A stretch of 64,000 nucleotides of DNA, taken from the NCBI GenBank assembly GCA_032718565.1, contig JAVGVS010000043.1, positions 699,542 to 763,541 of the forward strand, read 5' to 3'. This stretch comes from Distichodus sexfasciatus (taxonomy: Eukaryota; Chordata; Actinopteri; Characiformes; Distichodontidae). Positions 34,341-45,290 of the stretch are shown in pieces. Each line of letters opens with the position of its first letter. Position 1 is the first letter of the stretch. A program made the translations under genes and the position numbers. Below the pieces are notes generated by a model. The model had not been told where the DNA came from, did no database searches, and saw only the letters and a list, made by a program, of their open reading frames with translations.

Positions 34341-35097
34341 ACTTTCTACTGTAAGTGATCTATACAGGAAAAAGTAACTTTAACTAATAAAATTCACTCC
34401 ACACACAGTAGGAAAATAACAGTGGCAGAAACACTGCACAGTCCGTTTTACGGATTCTCTCACAAAACCACCATAACCCATGCCCTTTGTGACATCTGAC
34501 GCCGCTCCAACACGACGCCGTAAAGCAGATTCCCAGTCGTTCCAAACAGAGAGCGAAAGAACACAAGTTGGGAGTACGAGAGCCTGTGGGTCTATTACCG
34601 CTGCCAAAAGAGGGGAAGATCAATAGCTATTATTCTAAATATGTCCCCAACTCGGGACAGACTGTAAGAAATGCTGTGTTTGGTATGCAGCCCTGGTGCC
34701 TTGCGATAAGAGTTAATGAACTTGGTTGTGACTAACACTTGTGCGCACTTAATGCCTGTGTGTTAATTAGAGAGCCGGGCTGATTCAGAACTTACTGAAC
34801 TAATTGTGCTGTTACAACTCAATGAGCAAACGGCGCTGCACAATCCGGAGCGAAGACGCTTCGGCTGCAGAAGCGGATTGAACTTGTGCGTGTCTCTTTC
34901 TTTTTGATCAAAGACGAACGTAGAGGAAAAACAAAAATCGGACCGCGCTACCCAAGCTAATGGCCTCCTTTCTCACGCTCATTTACTCCTTAGAAGTGTG
35001 TGTCCTTGCGTGTGCCGTGGCGTAATGTAGCATGTTTTAAAAAATAATAAATTAGAGCAATAAAGTCAAAATATTATCTCGATTTATTTCATTCAAT

Positions 35098-35602
35098 GAT
35101 CCCATATTATGGAAAATTCACTTTTTCTGTTCTTTGGACATCCATTTGGGACTGTACTGCCCCTAACACTCTGTACGGTTGATTAAAAATGGTCAATTGT
35201 GTTTACTACGACACAGTAGGGGACATTGGAATAACTCCACCCCCCTATCTGAGAACCTCCGCCCACCAGGTGGAACTGCTAGCGCTTCCTGATCCGCCGT
35301 GTTTTCTTACAAGCGCCAGCGTTGAAATCGGAGTGAAGAAGTCTACCGGCGGACTGTTGTGTTGAACATGTACGGCTGTATGACGCCCCAGTTCCGGAGT
35401 GGGGTGTGGGCAGCAGTGGCTCATTTACCTTTAGGAAAACTAATAAAAAACAAGTCTGTTCTGAAAGGGACTGAAACAGAGGGGTAAAAAGCTGGTAAAA
35501 ATGCCTAATGCCTGAGAGGTTTTTAGAACTACTTCAGAGACATGATTAATGGAGCTCATAGACCTATTTTAACTTGTTGAAAAAAATTATAATATGGAAC
35601 CT
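35098..35602. mobile_element. Short TIR element (CCCATATTATGG type)
   Basis: GATCCCATATTATGGAAAAT at the left and AAAATTATAATATGGAACC at the right are inverted. The GC-rich middle (35219-35440) contains no recognised protein. Confidence 0.5.
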
Positions 35603-35856
35603 TTAATAATATTGATCTCAATGTTTACCAAAATGTGGAATTTCACCTTTTTTTGCGGCTTTTACTGGCCATGCATGCTACTAATTCACAGGGAATTAAA
35701 AATATGGCCATTTTAGCTCAAATGTTTTGATCAACCAGTATCAAGGGAGATGCAACCTGTCACTGGAGGAATACATTTGTTTTCTATGCCTCCTAAAATG
35801 ATAAAAGTGAGTCTCCTTTCTAAGCCTTATCCACTCTATATATAGAATGTCTTGCT

Positions 35857-35880
35857 TGTGTGTGTGTGTGTGTGTGTGTA
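35857..35880 (+). repeat. (GT)n microsatellite
   Basis: About 11 GT units. Confidence 0.85.
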
Positions 35881-36210
35881 ACATCTACAGTGATGCAATG
35901 CAGTATGTTTAATTAAAAAGACATCTAGCACAAACCCAGACCCCCATCACTTCAGCTAGTTCAGGTTACTCATCCATTAGTGTTTAATGTTAACATGAAA
36001 CGTATTTTTCAATCAGCACATTAGTGGAAATTATTGGTAGCAAGAGGAAATTAGTCCAAAGTTGGCAAGTGCAAGACAGAGTGTGTAAGCAGATCAAGAG
36101 CAAAATGTCCAGAACACGAAAAATAAACAAAAGAACATCTAAAAACGACAAAAAATCAACACACTATGAAATAATGGCCTCCTTTCTTCTGCTCACCTCT
36201 TATAGAATGC

Positions 36211-36243
36211 TGTGAATGTGTGTGTGTGTGGGGGGGTGTGTGC
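36211..36243 (-). promoter_or_regulatory. sfswap: CA-rich intronic element abutting sfswap donor
   Basis: Read on the transcript strand, the intron goes from the donor GTACGC directly into CACACACCCCCCCACACACA and onward. CA repeats close to a 5' splice site are known binding sites for hnRNP L and can raise or lower exon use. The donor here is the weakest of the four, so regulation is plausible but unproved. Confidence 0.4.
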
Positions 36244-36247
36244 GTAC

Positions 36248-36406
36248 CTGGATCTGGACCTCGAGCGCTTCCTGCCCAGGCCTGGGCTGTTGCCAAGGCG
36301 ATAGGCACTTCCTCCGTAGCGTTCCCTCTCGCGTTCTCTCTCCTCCCGGCGTCTCTCTGAAGATCGAGCGCGGCGCTCCCGCCTGCTCGGGGAACGAGAC
36401 TGGGAC
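36248..36406 (-). CDS. sfswap: sfswap exon, fourth from last: RS domain with ERRREER motif
   Basis: Gives 52 complete codons with split codons at each end: SQSRSPSRRERRARSSERRR, then EERERERERYGGSAYRLGNS, then PGLGRKRSRSRS. The segment SPERRREER...AYR.S.SPG.SRKR is, from memory, the diagnostic middle of the vertebrate SFSWAP RS domain, so this exon helps fix the identification. The acceptor reads CTCCCCGCTGTCAG and the donor is AG then GTACGC, the least canonical donor of the four (C at +4, C at +6). The intron continues directly into a CA-rich stretch. Phase is 2 on both sides, so skipping this exon would keep the frame (159 bases, 53 codons). The + strand ORFs over it are shadows. Confidence 0.92.
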
Positions 36407-37138
36407 CTGACAGCGGGGAGGCAAGACGGCAGAACAGGCAGAGACACGATCAGACGGCGGCTCGCAGGGGCGGAAAAAGCAGAATTCTCCATCGTATATG
36501 CGTATCCGGGGCCTCACCAAACCCCAGCTATGGCGGGTGTTGCTTTGGAGTTCCTTAATTAAGGTTAATTCATAATTTACGCTTCGCCTCGAGTCGACGC
36601 TGTATTTCTCTGTCGCTGTAATGATGCCCCTTTACTCCCCCCCCCCTCCTCCACGTGTTAAAACAGGAACCCAAACTGGTAAACAGGACGGAGGAAACCT
36701 ACATCACCGGGCTCTGAGAGTAAAGATTACACCAGGCGATTTCGCAGTGCTGTGTTCCAGATTAAAGCTCCCCGCTCTTTCCCTTTACATTATTAAAACC
36801 AAATATGCCTCAAGCACGCCTGCATCTCTCTCACTCCTGGGTGGTGGAGGCGGAAAATCGTGACGGCGAGGCAGCTGTCTTCGGCCCAGCCTTACAGTTC
36901 CAAATGCTAACATCAAAATTTTGACTTAACTGTGACAGTAATGGTTAAAAAACTGACATATACTTTTGCAGCACTGCAATAAACATATTTTTCTGTGATA
37001 TACACGGTGAAAAGTCATCTGCAATGGAGTAGGAGGCAAACGTCTCAGGGGTGCAATAAAGTCTGCTGGGTGCTAGACAAACCAGTGAAGATGCCGCTGC
37101 TGAGTGTTGAAGCAACAGAACCAGCCCTGAAGATTGAC

Positions 37139-37320
37139 ATTTCTGTCATTTAACAAAAGCTCTTATTCAGAGCTGCTTCCGCGTCCTAATTACAGGGGCA
37201 GTGTCCCCGGGGCAACGTGGGGTCAAGGGTCCTGCTCAGGAGCACAATGGTGGCTGGAGGTAGAATAGATATAGGTTTGAAACCACAACCTCTTGCTCAC
37301 AAATGTCCTACACCTAGGCT
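37139..37320 (-). mobile_element. SINE-B copy (left flank of minisatellite)
   Basis: GTCATTTAACAAAAGCTCTT, GCGTCCTAATTACAGGGGCA, GGTCAAGGGTCCTGCTCAGG and GGTTTGAAACCACAACCTCT. It ends just before the 19 bp array. Confidence 0.75.
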
Positions 37321-37335
37321 TGATCTTGAACAAGT

Positions 37336-37860
37336 TCAATCTTCTATCTTGCAGAGCGAGTACCATCTTCCAGAATGAGTTTCCATCTTCCAGAGTGAGT
37401 TTCCATTTTCTAGCGAGTTCCATCTTCCAGAGCGAGTTCCATCTTCCAGAGCGAGTTCCATCTTCCGGAGTGGTTTCCATCTTCCAGAGTGGTTTCCATC
37501 TTCCAGAGCGAGTTCCATCTTCCAGAGTGAGTACCATCTTCCAGAGCGAGTTCCATCTTCTAGAGTGAGTTTCTGCCTTCCAGAGTGAGTTTCCATCTTC
37601 TAGTGAGTTCCATCTTCCAGAGCGAGTTCCATCTTCTAGAGTGAGTTTCTGCCTTCCAGAGCGAGTTTCCATCTTCTAGTGAGTTCCATCTTCCAGAGCG
37701 AGTTCCATCTTCTAGAGTGACTTTCTGCTTTCCAGAGCGAGTTTCCATCTTCTACTGAGTTCCATCTTCCAGAGCGAGTTCCATCTTCCAGAGCGAGTTC
37801 CATCTTCCAGAGCGAGTTCCATCTTCCAGAGCGAGTTTCCATCTTCAATCCTTAATCCAG
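37336..37860 (+). repeat. 19 bp minisatellite, about 27 units
   Basis: The unit is AGAGCGAGTTCCATCTTCC with variants (AGTGAGT, AGTGGTT, CTAG, CTGCC). Because 19 is one more than a multiple of three, an uninterrupted array shows the same 19-residue peptide in every frame, which explains the clusters of overlapping ORFs (up to 149 codons, MELALEDGTRSGRWNSLWK on the minus strand). No start context, splice sites or conserved protein supports coding. Confidence 0.95.
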
Positions 37861-38010
37861 AGTAACTTTCATCTTCCATCTTCCTGAGCCACTCCCATCT
37901 TCCAGAAGGAACTCCATCCTCCATCACTTATCCAGAGTGACTTTTATCTCATAAAGAAAGGGGCAGTCTCCATAGCAAAAAGAGAATGCATTTGAACCTA
38001 CAACCTTTTA
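37850..38010 (-). mobile_element. SINE-B fragment (right flank of minisatellite)
   Basis: CCTTAATCCAGAGTAACTTT, ATCCAGAGTGACTTTTATCT, GGGGCAGTCTCCATAGC and TTTGAACCTACAACC belong to SINE-B. The first motif resembles the minisatellite unit. Confidence 0.7.
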
Positions 38011-38061
38011 TGTCTATTTCTAGCCTCTAATTATATATATTTTAAAAAAAAAATCCCTGTC

Positions 38062-38303
38062 TAGTTTAAAATGTATATTGCATATTGTCTGGTTTAAAAT
38101 GTATATTGTTTAATGTATATTTTAGTATTTCTACTTATTTATTGTCTATCCCATGTGCCTAGTCGTGCCACTGCCTATTTATTCTCTGTTCTACTGTTCT
38201 TTGTTTGTTTGCACTGGAAATAACCTGGAGCCACGTCGTCTCGTCTCTCTATGTATCTGTACAGTATACAGCAGAGATGACAATAAAGATGACTTTGACT
38301 TTT
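38062..38303 (+). mobile_element. LINE-type 3' end, second copy
   Basis: Shares GGAGCCACGTCGTCTCGTCT and AGCAGAGATGACAATAAAG with 4432-4644 and ends ATGACTTTGACTTTTA. Confidence 0.5.
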
Positions 38304-38697
38304 AGTGGACAAACGAAGATCGTACCCTAAGGCATTTTCCAAAACTAGCTATGCTCTTGGCCTGTAAGTGCAAGAACATTAGGAAGCCAACAAAAAATCC
38401 ACATTGTTTTACAACCAAACAATGACTTGCATAGCTACATTCAGAAAGAACGGATCATTTCAGAATGCCTAGGACTTTTATGAGGGAGTTCATCTGCACA
38501 TACTGTATTTACTCAGGCTGTTTTTGGAACTTCATCCAAGAACTCTTAAATCAGAGTAAATGATGTAATGTCAGAGAAGACTTCTCTTGTATATTAGTCA
38601 TAGAAAAAGTGAGAGAGTGAGTCCCCTTTTGCATCAAGCAGCAAAAAAGTGGATTTCATTTGCCTTACTTTATACTGACTGTGCTATGAAGTGACTA

Positions 38698-39077
38698 GGG
38701 CGGCACGGTGGTGCAGTGGTTAGCGGTGCTGCCACACAGCGAGAAGGTCCTGGGTTCGAACCCCGGCGACGGCCGTGGGGTCTTTCTGTGTGGAGTTTGC
38801 ATGCTGTCCCCGTGTTTGCGTGGGTTTCCTCTGGGCGCTCCGCTTTCCTCCCACAGCCCAAAGGCATGCACTATAGGTTAACTGGCGACTCTAAATTGGC
38901 CCCGTAAGGTGTGAATGTGTGACTGTGTGATTGTGTCTGTGCCCTGCGGTGTGTTGGCGCCTGGCCAGGGTTGTTCCCTGCCTTGCGCCCGAAAGTTCCC
39001 AGGATAGGTTCCGGTCCCCCCGCGACCCCAGTTGGGATTAAGCGGTTCGGATAATGAATGAATGAATGAATGAATGA
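38698..39077 (+). mobile_element. SINE-C copy, complete, perfect 12 bp target duplication (reference copy)
   Basis: GGGCGGCACGGTGGTGCAGT head with A box GTGGTTAGCGG, B box GGGTTCGAACCCCGG, then TGTGTGGAGTTTGCATGCTG, TTAACTGGCGACTCTAAATT, TGCCCTGCGGTGTGTTGGCG, GGGATTAAGCGGTTCGGATA and (GAAT)n. ATGAAGTGACTA flanks both sides (38686-38697 and 39078-39089). Intact boxes and an exact duplication mark it as a relatively recent insertion. Confidence 0.92.
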
Positions 39078-39659
39078 ATGAAGTGACTACTCTGTTACGT
39101 TGCTAAAATGACATTCTGCAGGTGTGCAGGACATCATGCTGGAGGTCAGAAAGGTTTTAAAGCACTCGCAAGCCCCTCCATCATTAACAGCAGGTACGGG
39201 ACACAATGCGGCTGGCTCTCCGTTCTTACCGGCAGTCCTCTGAAGTCAGCCAGAGCGACAGCGCTCTTAGAAAGCTTCATTTTTGCCGTTGTCCCTCCAG
39301 GCCTGGAGCTCTCATAATAATAATACATTTTCTGAGGGTGACTAAGTCTTTTTGTACATTACACGTTTCAAGGGCAATAACTGTACGAATTGACTCAAGT
39401 TAAACTCTGCAAACTCTTCTAATTCCATCCCCTCCCTAACACACGTCGTTCAGGTAATAAATGAATGTTTCTGAGTGACAGGTGACCTCCCACACACTGA
39501 GAGGAAACCTCACATGTGGCCTCACACGCTGAGAGATTAATTAAAGCTAAATCCCGCTATCAAACCCTATCTCCTGCTAGCGAATGATAAAAACGTGGCA
39601 TCGTGGTTTTCATGGATACTCATGTTATTTTAATTTTTAATGTGCACAGTTTGATAGTC

Positions 39660-40620
39660 ATGCGAGGGCTCCAGACAAAAGAAAAAAAAAAAATCAGGAG
39701 TCACTGGCTCCTAAACCCAAAATATTCAGGAGCCAAATGCTTTTTTTGGGAGCCATAATATCCATCACACGCCAAATGCCAGAGTCTATCCCGAGCAGTT
39801 ATTAACTAATTAATTTATATTAATATTATTTAAAAAAGCATTTTTTTTCTATATTTAATTCCTGGTATTGGTTACTCTCTTCAATTATAGATTGGAAAAA
39901 ATATTTTCTGATCATTTTAAACAAACACTAAAGTCTTGGTTAATTTTCAGCCAATTTTGACATGTTAGCCTATAAAATGAGACGAATTGGGCATTTCCGG
40001 GATGGAACTAAATTTCCCACAATTCCCCGACCATAGTGTCACAATAATATGATTACAGTGAGCCCGAAATAAACACTAGAAATGATCTGTAAATGGCTGT
40101 ATTGTGGCTGTCTTTGTTTTTTCCAGCTAAAATATGAGTTTTGTCTGTAATAACAGGGAATATTTGACTGAACTGAACTGAAGCGTTTTGTGCGAGAGCC
40201 GCGAGCGCTCAAACTCACTTGTGTGTGTGTTTACACAGCTGACCAGCGAGCTGCGCAATAAACATTGTAATAAGAAATCTATCGAAGTGGGTTATCCAAA
40301 ATATCTATACCTTGCCTACTAACATCACTCCATAGACAGAGAGTTCCATCACAGCTAGAGCCCAATAGACGGAAAGGACGTTTGAAGAAGCGATGCCTCG
40401 CTTTGGGTTGACTTTAATCATGTGATAGTGTAGTAGAAAAGGCAGACTCGGGTGAGAGTGTTTGCACATAAGCCATTATTTTTTATTGGACTGAGAGAGA
40501 TGGTCGCCATTGGCGACAGGAATGAAAAAACTAGTTGTAAAATAAAAAATCTAGTCGCACTGGCAACCATTTTAGTCGCCACCAGGAGGCATTTATAGAT
40601 TAATATGTACATTTTGCCCA
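39660..40620. repeat. Mid-repeat region, larger family member
   Basis: Contains AAAATATTTTCTGATCATTT, CCTATAAAATGAGACGAATT, GGAACTAAATTTCCCACAAT and CAGCTAAAATATGAGTTTTG. These appear in reverse at 4.64, 6.86, 26.65 and 28.2 kb, and in the same orientation at 59.9-60.1 kb. The outer edges (GGAGCCAGTGACTCCTGA-like at left) are not sharply defined. Confidence 0.5.
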
Positions 40621-41870
40621 TGCCTAATATAAAGTTGCAATTAGATCCAGAAAATTTAATATGAGAAAAAAAAATGCGACTTCACTTTGATCAAAACTGG
40701 ACAGGAAAAAATACTGACGTCGCCGTAATATTTTACATAAAATATCATGACGTGAATTTCCCAGTTGTGCCCTGGTAGGAGACGTGCAAGCCAACGATGT
40801 GCAAGCAAACTAAGAGCGAAACAAAACGGCAAGCGTCAACCACTTGTAAATGTGCAGTAGCACATAAGATAAATACCGAACACGACACAAACACACTCAC
40901 AAACGTTGCTCAAAAGTCCTTGAAACGACTGCTTGAACCCTCCGCCCAAACGACAGCCAGCCCTATCCCAAGCAATCTGTTACCCGGCTGTGAGAAACGA
41001 AAGGTGGCGTGGCACGTGCCGGACACCCGGTCACCTGCATTCTTCAAGCAATCACGCAGCCGGCTCAAGGGCAGCGGGGCACCATTAACTCCCAGGTAGC
41101 ATGGCTGCTCCGATAAAAGCTTGCCCCGGCCCTGCCTGCTAATGACTAGTCGACTGGTGCGTGACATAGATGAGGAGAGTAAGATGGACAGTGAGGTCAG
41201 TGAAGAAGTGGGAAAGGTGGAAGGGAGGGACCAGGTCTTATTATTTAAAAAAAAAAAAACCCTGTTCCAAACTGGGGAATGGAAAAGTGACATGTGCTTG
41301 AGTTGTGGCTAATTTACCTCAATTTCCTCCAGCCCAGTAATTTCCCGCTGCATTATCAACTAGCATTATTTAAAAATATATAAGGTGACCCAACTGACGT
41401 TCGACTGCTTTGGACAGCATGTTGGACCGCCAAGCCCTCGTAATATGTAGGTAATACATTCGTTCGTATGTATTATTGTGTTCACTTAAGTTAACTGCAA
41501 ATTTGCCAGTTAAACAAAAATCCCCTACTTACGATGTTTTAGCGATGTTTTATATTCCTGATTGACTAAGTTCGCCTTCATCTTATGCGAAAGGCAAAAG
41601 TCATTACGCTCTCCCTCATATGTCCATCTGAAAAAAGCATTTAGTCACATAGCGATTAATTAAGAAAGCAAGGTGATTACAGTTTCAAGCAGTTGCGAGC
41701 CCTTTTTCTGAAACTTAAGTTTTCACACCTTGAAAACATTAAAATTCAGGAACTTTCAAGGATTTCAAGCAGTATCAACCCTGAACGATTTAGGGCAAAC
41801 ATATATGTAAACACCATTTTTCCAGACTGGCTTTAACTGTGGCAAAGTTGATTTGATACATTTTGCAGAG

Positions 41871-42237
41871 TAAGGCCTCGTCCACACCGACGTTCGAAAT
41901 GAACGCCCTCTGAACCTCATACACGTTTTTGCTGCGTTTTGTAGCTGCGTTCCATTGGCGTTTCACTGGCGTTCGCACTAGCGTTTCACTGGCGTTCGCA
42001 ATGGCATCGTTTTCCTCGCGTTCGTCGGGATTTTGACGCCAAGAAAACGTTGCATGCAGCGTTAAATTTGACGCCACTTGAACGCGCAGCCGGCCGAACG
42101 CCGGTGCTGAACGCCCGTGTGGACGCCTTGATTTGCTCCGATGAGCAGAAAAACGGTCTGCGTTCAGTCGGCGCTCACGTGGCGCCACGAACGCCAGAAA
42201 AACGCCTGGTTCAGACGTCCGTGTGAACGAGGCCTTA
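41871..42237. mobile_element. TIR element TAAGGCCTCGTTCACAC, copy 1
   Basis: Left end TAAGGCCTCGTCCACACCGA and right end ACGTCCGTGTGAACGAGGCC then TTA match as inverted repeats at about 21 of 23 positions. The inside repeats GGCGTTTCACTGGCGTTCGC. It has no coding content; the 158-codon minus-strand ORF across it is incidental. A relative lies at 60150-60481. Confidence 0.75.
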
Positions 42238-42239
42238 AG

Positions 42240-42648
42240 GTTCTCTTCGCTATTTTTTCTTCCCACATTTTTTGGTCCTTTAACTCCTCCACAGATTTTT
42301 TTTTGTCACAGACACACTGTTCACGGCTTCCTCATTTTTGATGAGACTGATACTATTACATTTCATGTCACCTGTTACCCTCCTTTTGTTCAGATCAAAA
42401 AATGTAGTTTTGCTTCAACAGCTGTATCTTTGGACTGATTTGGCCCAGCTACGTCAACAGCGCCAATAGGACAATAGCGGGTGCTCTTAATGCTAAATGC
42501 TTATATCTCAAGAACTGTAAGTCCGATTTTGCTTAAATGTGATATAAAAAATCAAAACGAAGATGAAGGAAATATATAATGCTGCTATTTAAACAATAGG
42601 TGGCTAATTATATAATGCTGTTTTTTGTGACTTTTGCTTGGACCCCTC
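42240..42648 (-). mobile_element. GGGGTCCAAGC-type element, right part
   Basis: Ends GCTTGGACCCCT at 42636-42647. The preceding GCTGCTATTTAAACAATAGG is like GATACTATTTGAACAATAAG in the 12.4 kb element. The left boundary is unclear. Confidence 0.4.
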
Positions 42649-43784
42649 TTGTTACCGTTTATGGCTATATTTCTATATTTTTTTTTACATACGTTTTTCG
42701 GAACGAAAACCACCTCACCGCGTGTTACAACTTTACAACTAGGTGAATGACAAATCAAGAATCTTAAATCTTCTTACATAGCACTCTCACCCTCTCACAT
42801 GTTGGACACAACTGATCGGCTGATTTCGTCGCTTTACAGCGCTGGGTGCATGGTTAGAAACTAGGGCTGAGCAATTAATCAAAAATCAAACATTCAGAAC
42901 CTCTAATCAAGGTAATCTTGCCTCCGATCATTGTTACAATTATTTTTATACTTTTTAAAATACCACGTAGTATCCCCTCGTATACCATGTGATCATGTAA
43001 TGTCCCTTCATGAGCCCTGGATTGTGCAATATCTCCAAGATATTAGGAATAAAATATCCCAGCTTTCATAGTTCAGCATATTTACAGTACAAACCTTGTC
43101 AGGAAACTTTGAGGGCAAAAAGAATTCATAAATCACAGCCGACATACAATGTTCAATTAATCATGGAACTGATTTGAAATGTGAACGTATTTTAAGACTC
43201 AGTTAAACCCTGACATGTGGAAAAATGAATCCTACGAAGATCTCACTGTATGGTCCCGTATTAGTCTGCATGTGTTTAACAGTCTAAATTAACGTCCACA
43301 CACGAATTAATTCAGGAACAGTGTGTATTACCACATCCGTGATTAGATCAATAAGTACTCAGAAGCTAAAAACCGGGAGTAGGACAAGCTCAAGGGGGGA
43401 CAAAGGCAGCATGTCTTGTCCTTGTAGCCGAATGAGATTTATGTTTATTTAATGTGACTCCCCAAGAGCAGGGTGTTGCTGGTTAGACCGAGTCTCTGGT
43501 GTGCCGCAGAGGCTCAGCTAAACCAGATTAGTAGCCTAAGTAGCCTTTCAGCAAAGAACAGGTTCCATCTCGGCCACGCAGAGACCAGGCTTACGCTAGC
43601 GAACAAAAAACTGGCCGAAATGCGGATTCTCACAAGCTCCTAATCTGGCATTACAGGAAGTTGTTCTAGTCCGCTGATGCTTCGTTTCAGCGAGTTCGCT
43701 CGACTCGCACTCGCTCCGTCCCCCCCACAAAAAGCCCGAAAGTTGGAGGGCTTGCATTTTGGAAGGACTGTAATCTCCAGGCTG

Positions 43785-44885
43785 GAGAGACAGAGAGAGA
43801 GCGAATGCAAGTGGGGGCAAGAGGAAGAGAGTGTGAAAGTGTGAGAAATTTAGCATGAGTGAGCATATAGGAAAGGATGAGTGAGTGAGAGAAAGGATGA
43901 GTGTGCAAGACAGAACGTGTGAAAGTGTGAGAAAGACGGTGTAAGCAAGTATGAGAGCCAGAGTGAGGGAGTGAGAGAGAGGGAGAATGAGTGTGAGTGC
44001 GTGAGAGCAAAAAAGTGAATGCAGGAGCGGGCAAAGGAGAGTGTGAAAGTGTAAGAAACACACCATAAGCAGGTACAAGAGCAAAAGTGAGTGGGTGAGA
44101 GGGAGGGAGGGAGAGAGAGAGAATAAGTCCATGAGAGAGAGAGAGAGTGTGAAATACTGCATAATTAAGTATAAAATTGAGTGAGTGAGGGAGCGAGAAC
44201 GCGAATGAGTGTGAGAGAGAAAGAGTGAATTCAAGTGATGGCAGAAGAGAATATGAAAGTGCGAGACACAGCATGAACAAGTCAAGGCAAAAGTGAGTGC
44301 GTAAATGAGAGAACGATTGAGCGAACGGCTGCGAGTTAGCGCGAGTGTGAATGCAAGAAAGGGCAGAAGAGAGTGTGAAAGTGAGAAAAACAGGGTGAGA
44401 GCGCACACGGGCAAAATTGACTAAGGGACAGAGAAAGAGAGAGAGTGAAACAGTGAGAAACGAGTGAGTATGAATGCAAGAGAGGGTGGAAGAAAGAGTG
44501 TGCAGGCATTAGAAAGAGAATGAGCGAAGTGCAAAAGTGAGGGGAAAAAGATCACGAAAGAGAGAGGGAGACAGAGAGAGAAAGAATGAATCCAGGGAGC
44601 GCAGAAGAGAGAGAGTGAGAAAATGATAGAGAATGAGCGCACGAGTGAGTGAGGGAGTGAAAGAGAGAACAAATGCAAGAGAGGAGTGAAGGAAGAGTGT
44701 GAAAGCATAAGAAAAAACGGCAGCATGAGTGAGCAGGAGAGCCAAAGTGAGTGTCTGAGAGAGAGAGAGAGAGAGAGAGGGGGAGTTACTGGGAACGTAG
44801 AGAATGAAAAGAAAGACGGAATCAATGAACGACAGAGTGACTGAGAAGGCGGAGGAGGGCGAGATTGAGATAGTGAGTAAGACCC
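43785..44885 (+). repeat. Degenerate purine-rich minisatellite, about 105-120 bp units
   Basis: GAATGCAAG..GGGCAGAAGAGAGTGTGAAA recurs near 43803, 44013, 44227, 44347, 44468 and 44665, with GTGAGAGAGAG and CAGCATGAGTGAGC in between. This suggests a unit of about 105-120 bases with strong drift. The open frames of 272 and 239 codons on the minus strand (SLSHSLLPSLAF-like) come from the repeat and carry no recognisable domain. Confidence 0.75.
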
Positions 44886-45144
44886 CTATTCCAGCCTTTA
44901 ATTTGCACCGCCGTTCCAAACCTGGGGCAGAAATGATTCAATCTCCAGAAATGATATTAAGGCATGTCAAAATGACACGATGAGACGAGTGTAATTACTG
45001 CAACTTCAGCAGCTGATAAAGACAAATTGGCCCTGATTCTCGGGACGACGAGGCGAGTGAGAAGAGACGAGTGCCAACACGTGCCCGACATTTCCACAGC
45101 GCCAAGGGCTTGTTTAAAAAAAAGTTTAACAAAGGTTGGATATG

Positions 45145-45147
<3 letters not shown>

Positions 45148-45179
<32 letters not shown>
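45148..45179 (+). repeat. (GT)n microsatellite
   Basis: About 16 pure GT units. Confidence 0.95.
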
Positions 45180-45181
<2 letters not shown>

Positions 45182-45290
45182 CAATTCAGCCACAGAACGC
45201 CCCCTAACCAATTTGTTAATTAATTTTCTCATTAATATTGCACACCACAAAAATGAAGAGATTCGCCGCATTTGGCAGATGACGTTAGAT

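Larger units (their letters stand above)
24249..36247 (-). other. sfswap: sfswap 12.0 kb intron
   Basis: Contains a Tc1-like transposase tail (25480-25690), many SINE-B and SINE-A pieces between 25.9 and 31.2 kb, a 600 bp direct duplication (26.54 and 28.13 kb), hAT elements at 30.2-30.6 and 32.8-33.6 kb, a 600 bp TIR element at 32.2 kb, and a short element at 35.1-35.6 kb. Stretches 29.16-29.54, 31.48-32.15 and 34.64-35.0 kb match no repeat in the window. 24.25-25.3 kb holds nothing I recognise. Confidence 0.85.

Noticed and set aside
34380..34625. Two overlapping minus ORFs with several cysteines
   Set aside because: No zinc-finger spacing, frames overlap, no splice sites; cannot support as coding.
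37336..37860. CRISPR-like array
   Set aside because: Units are directly adjacent with no unique spacers, and the DNA is eukaryotic.
37223..37927. 149-codon repetitive ORF as a novel repeat protein
   Set aside because: Array of 19 bp units is open in all frames; no gene structure, and it lies inside SINE and intron sequence.
41790..42266. 158-codon minus-strand ORF
   Set aside because: Runs across a TIR element and its flanks; no similarity recognised.
43596..44414. 272- and 239-codon minus-strand ORFs (SLSHSLLPS)
   Set aside because: Two overlapping frames of the same degenerate minisatellite; compositional.
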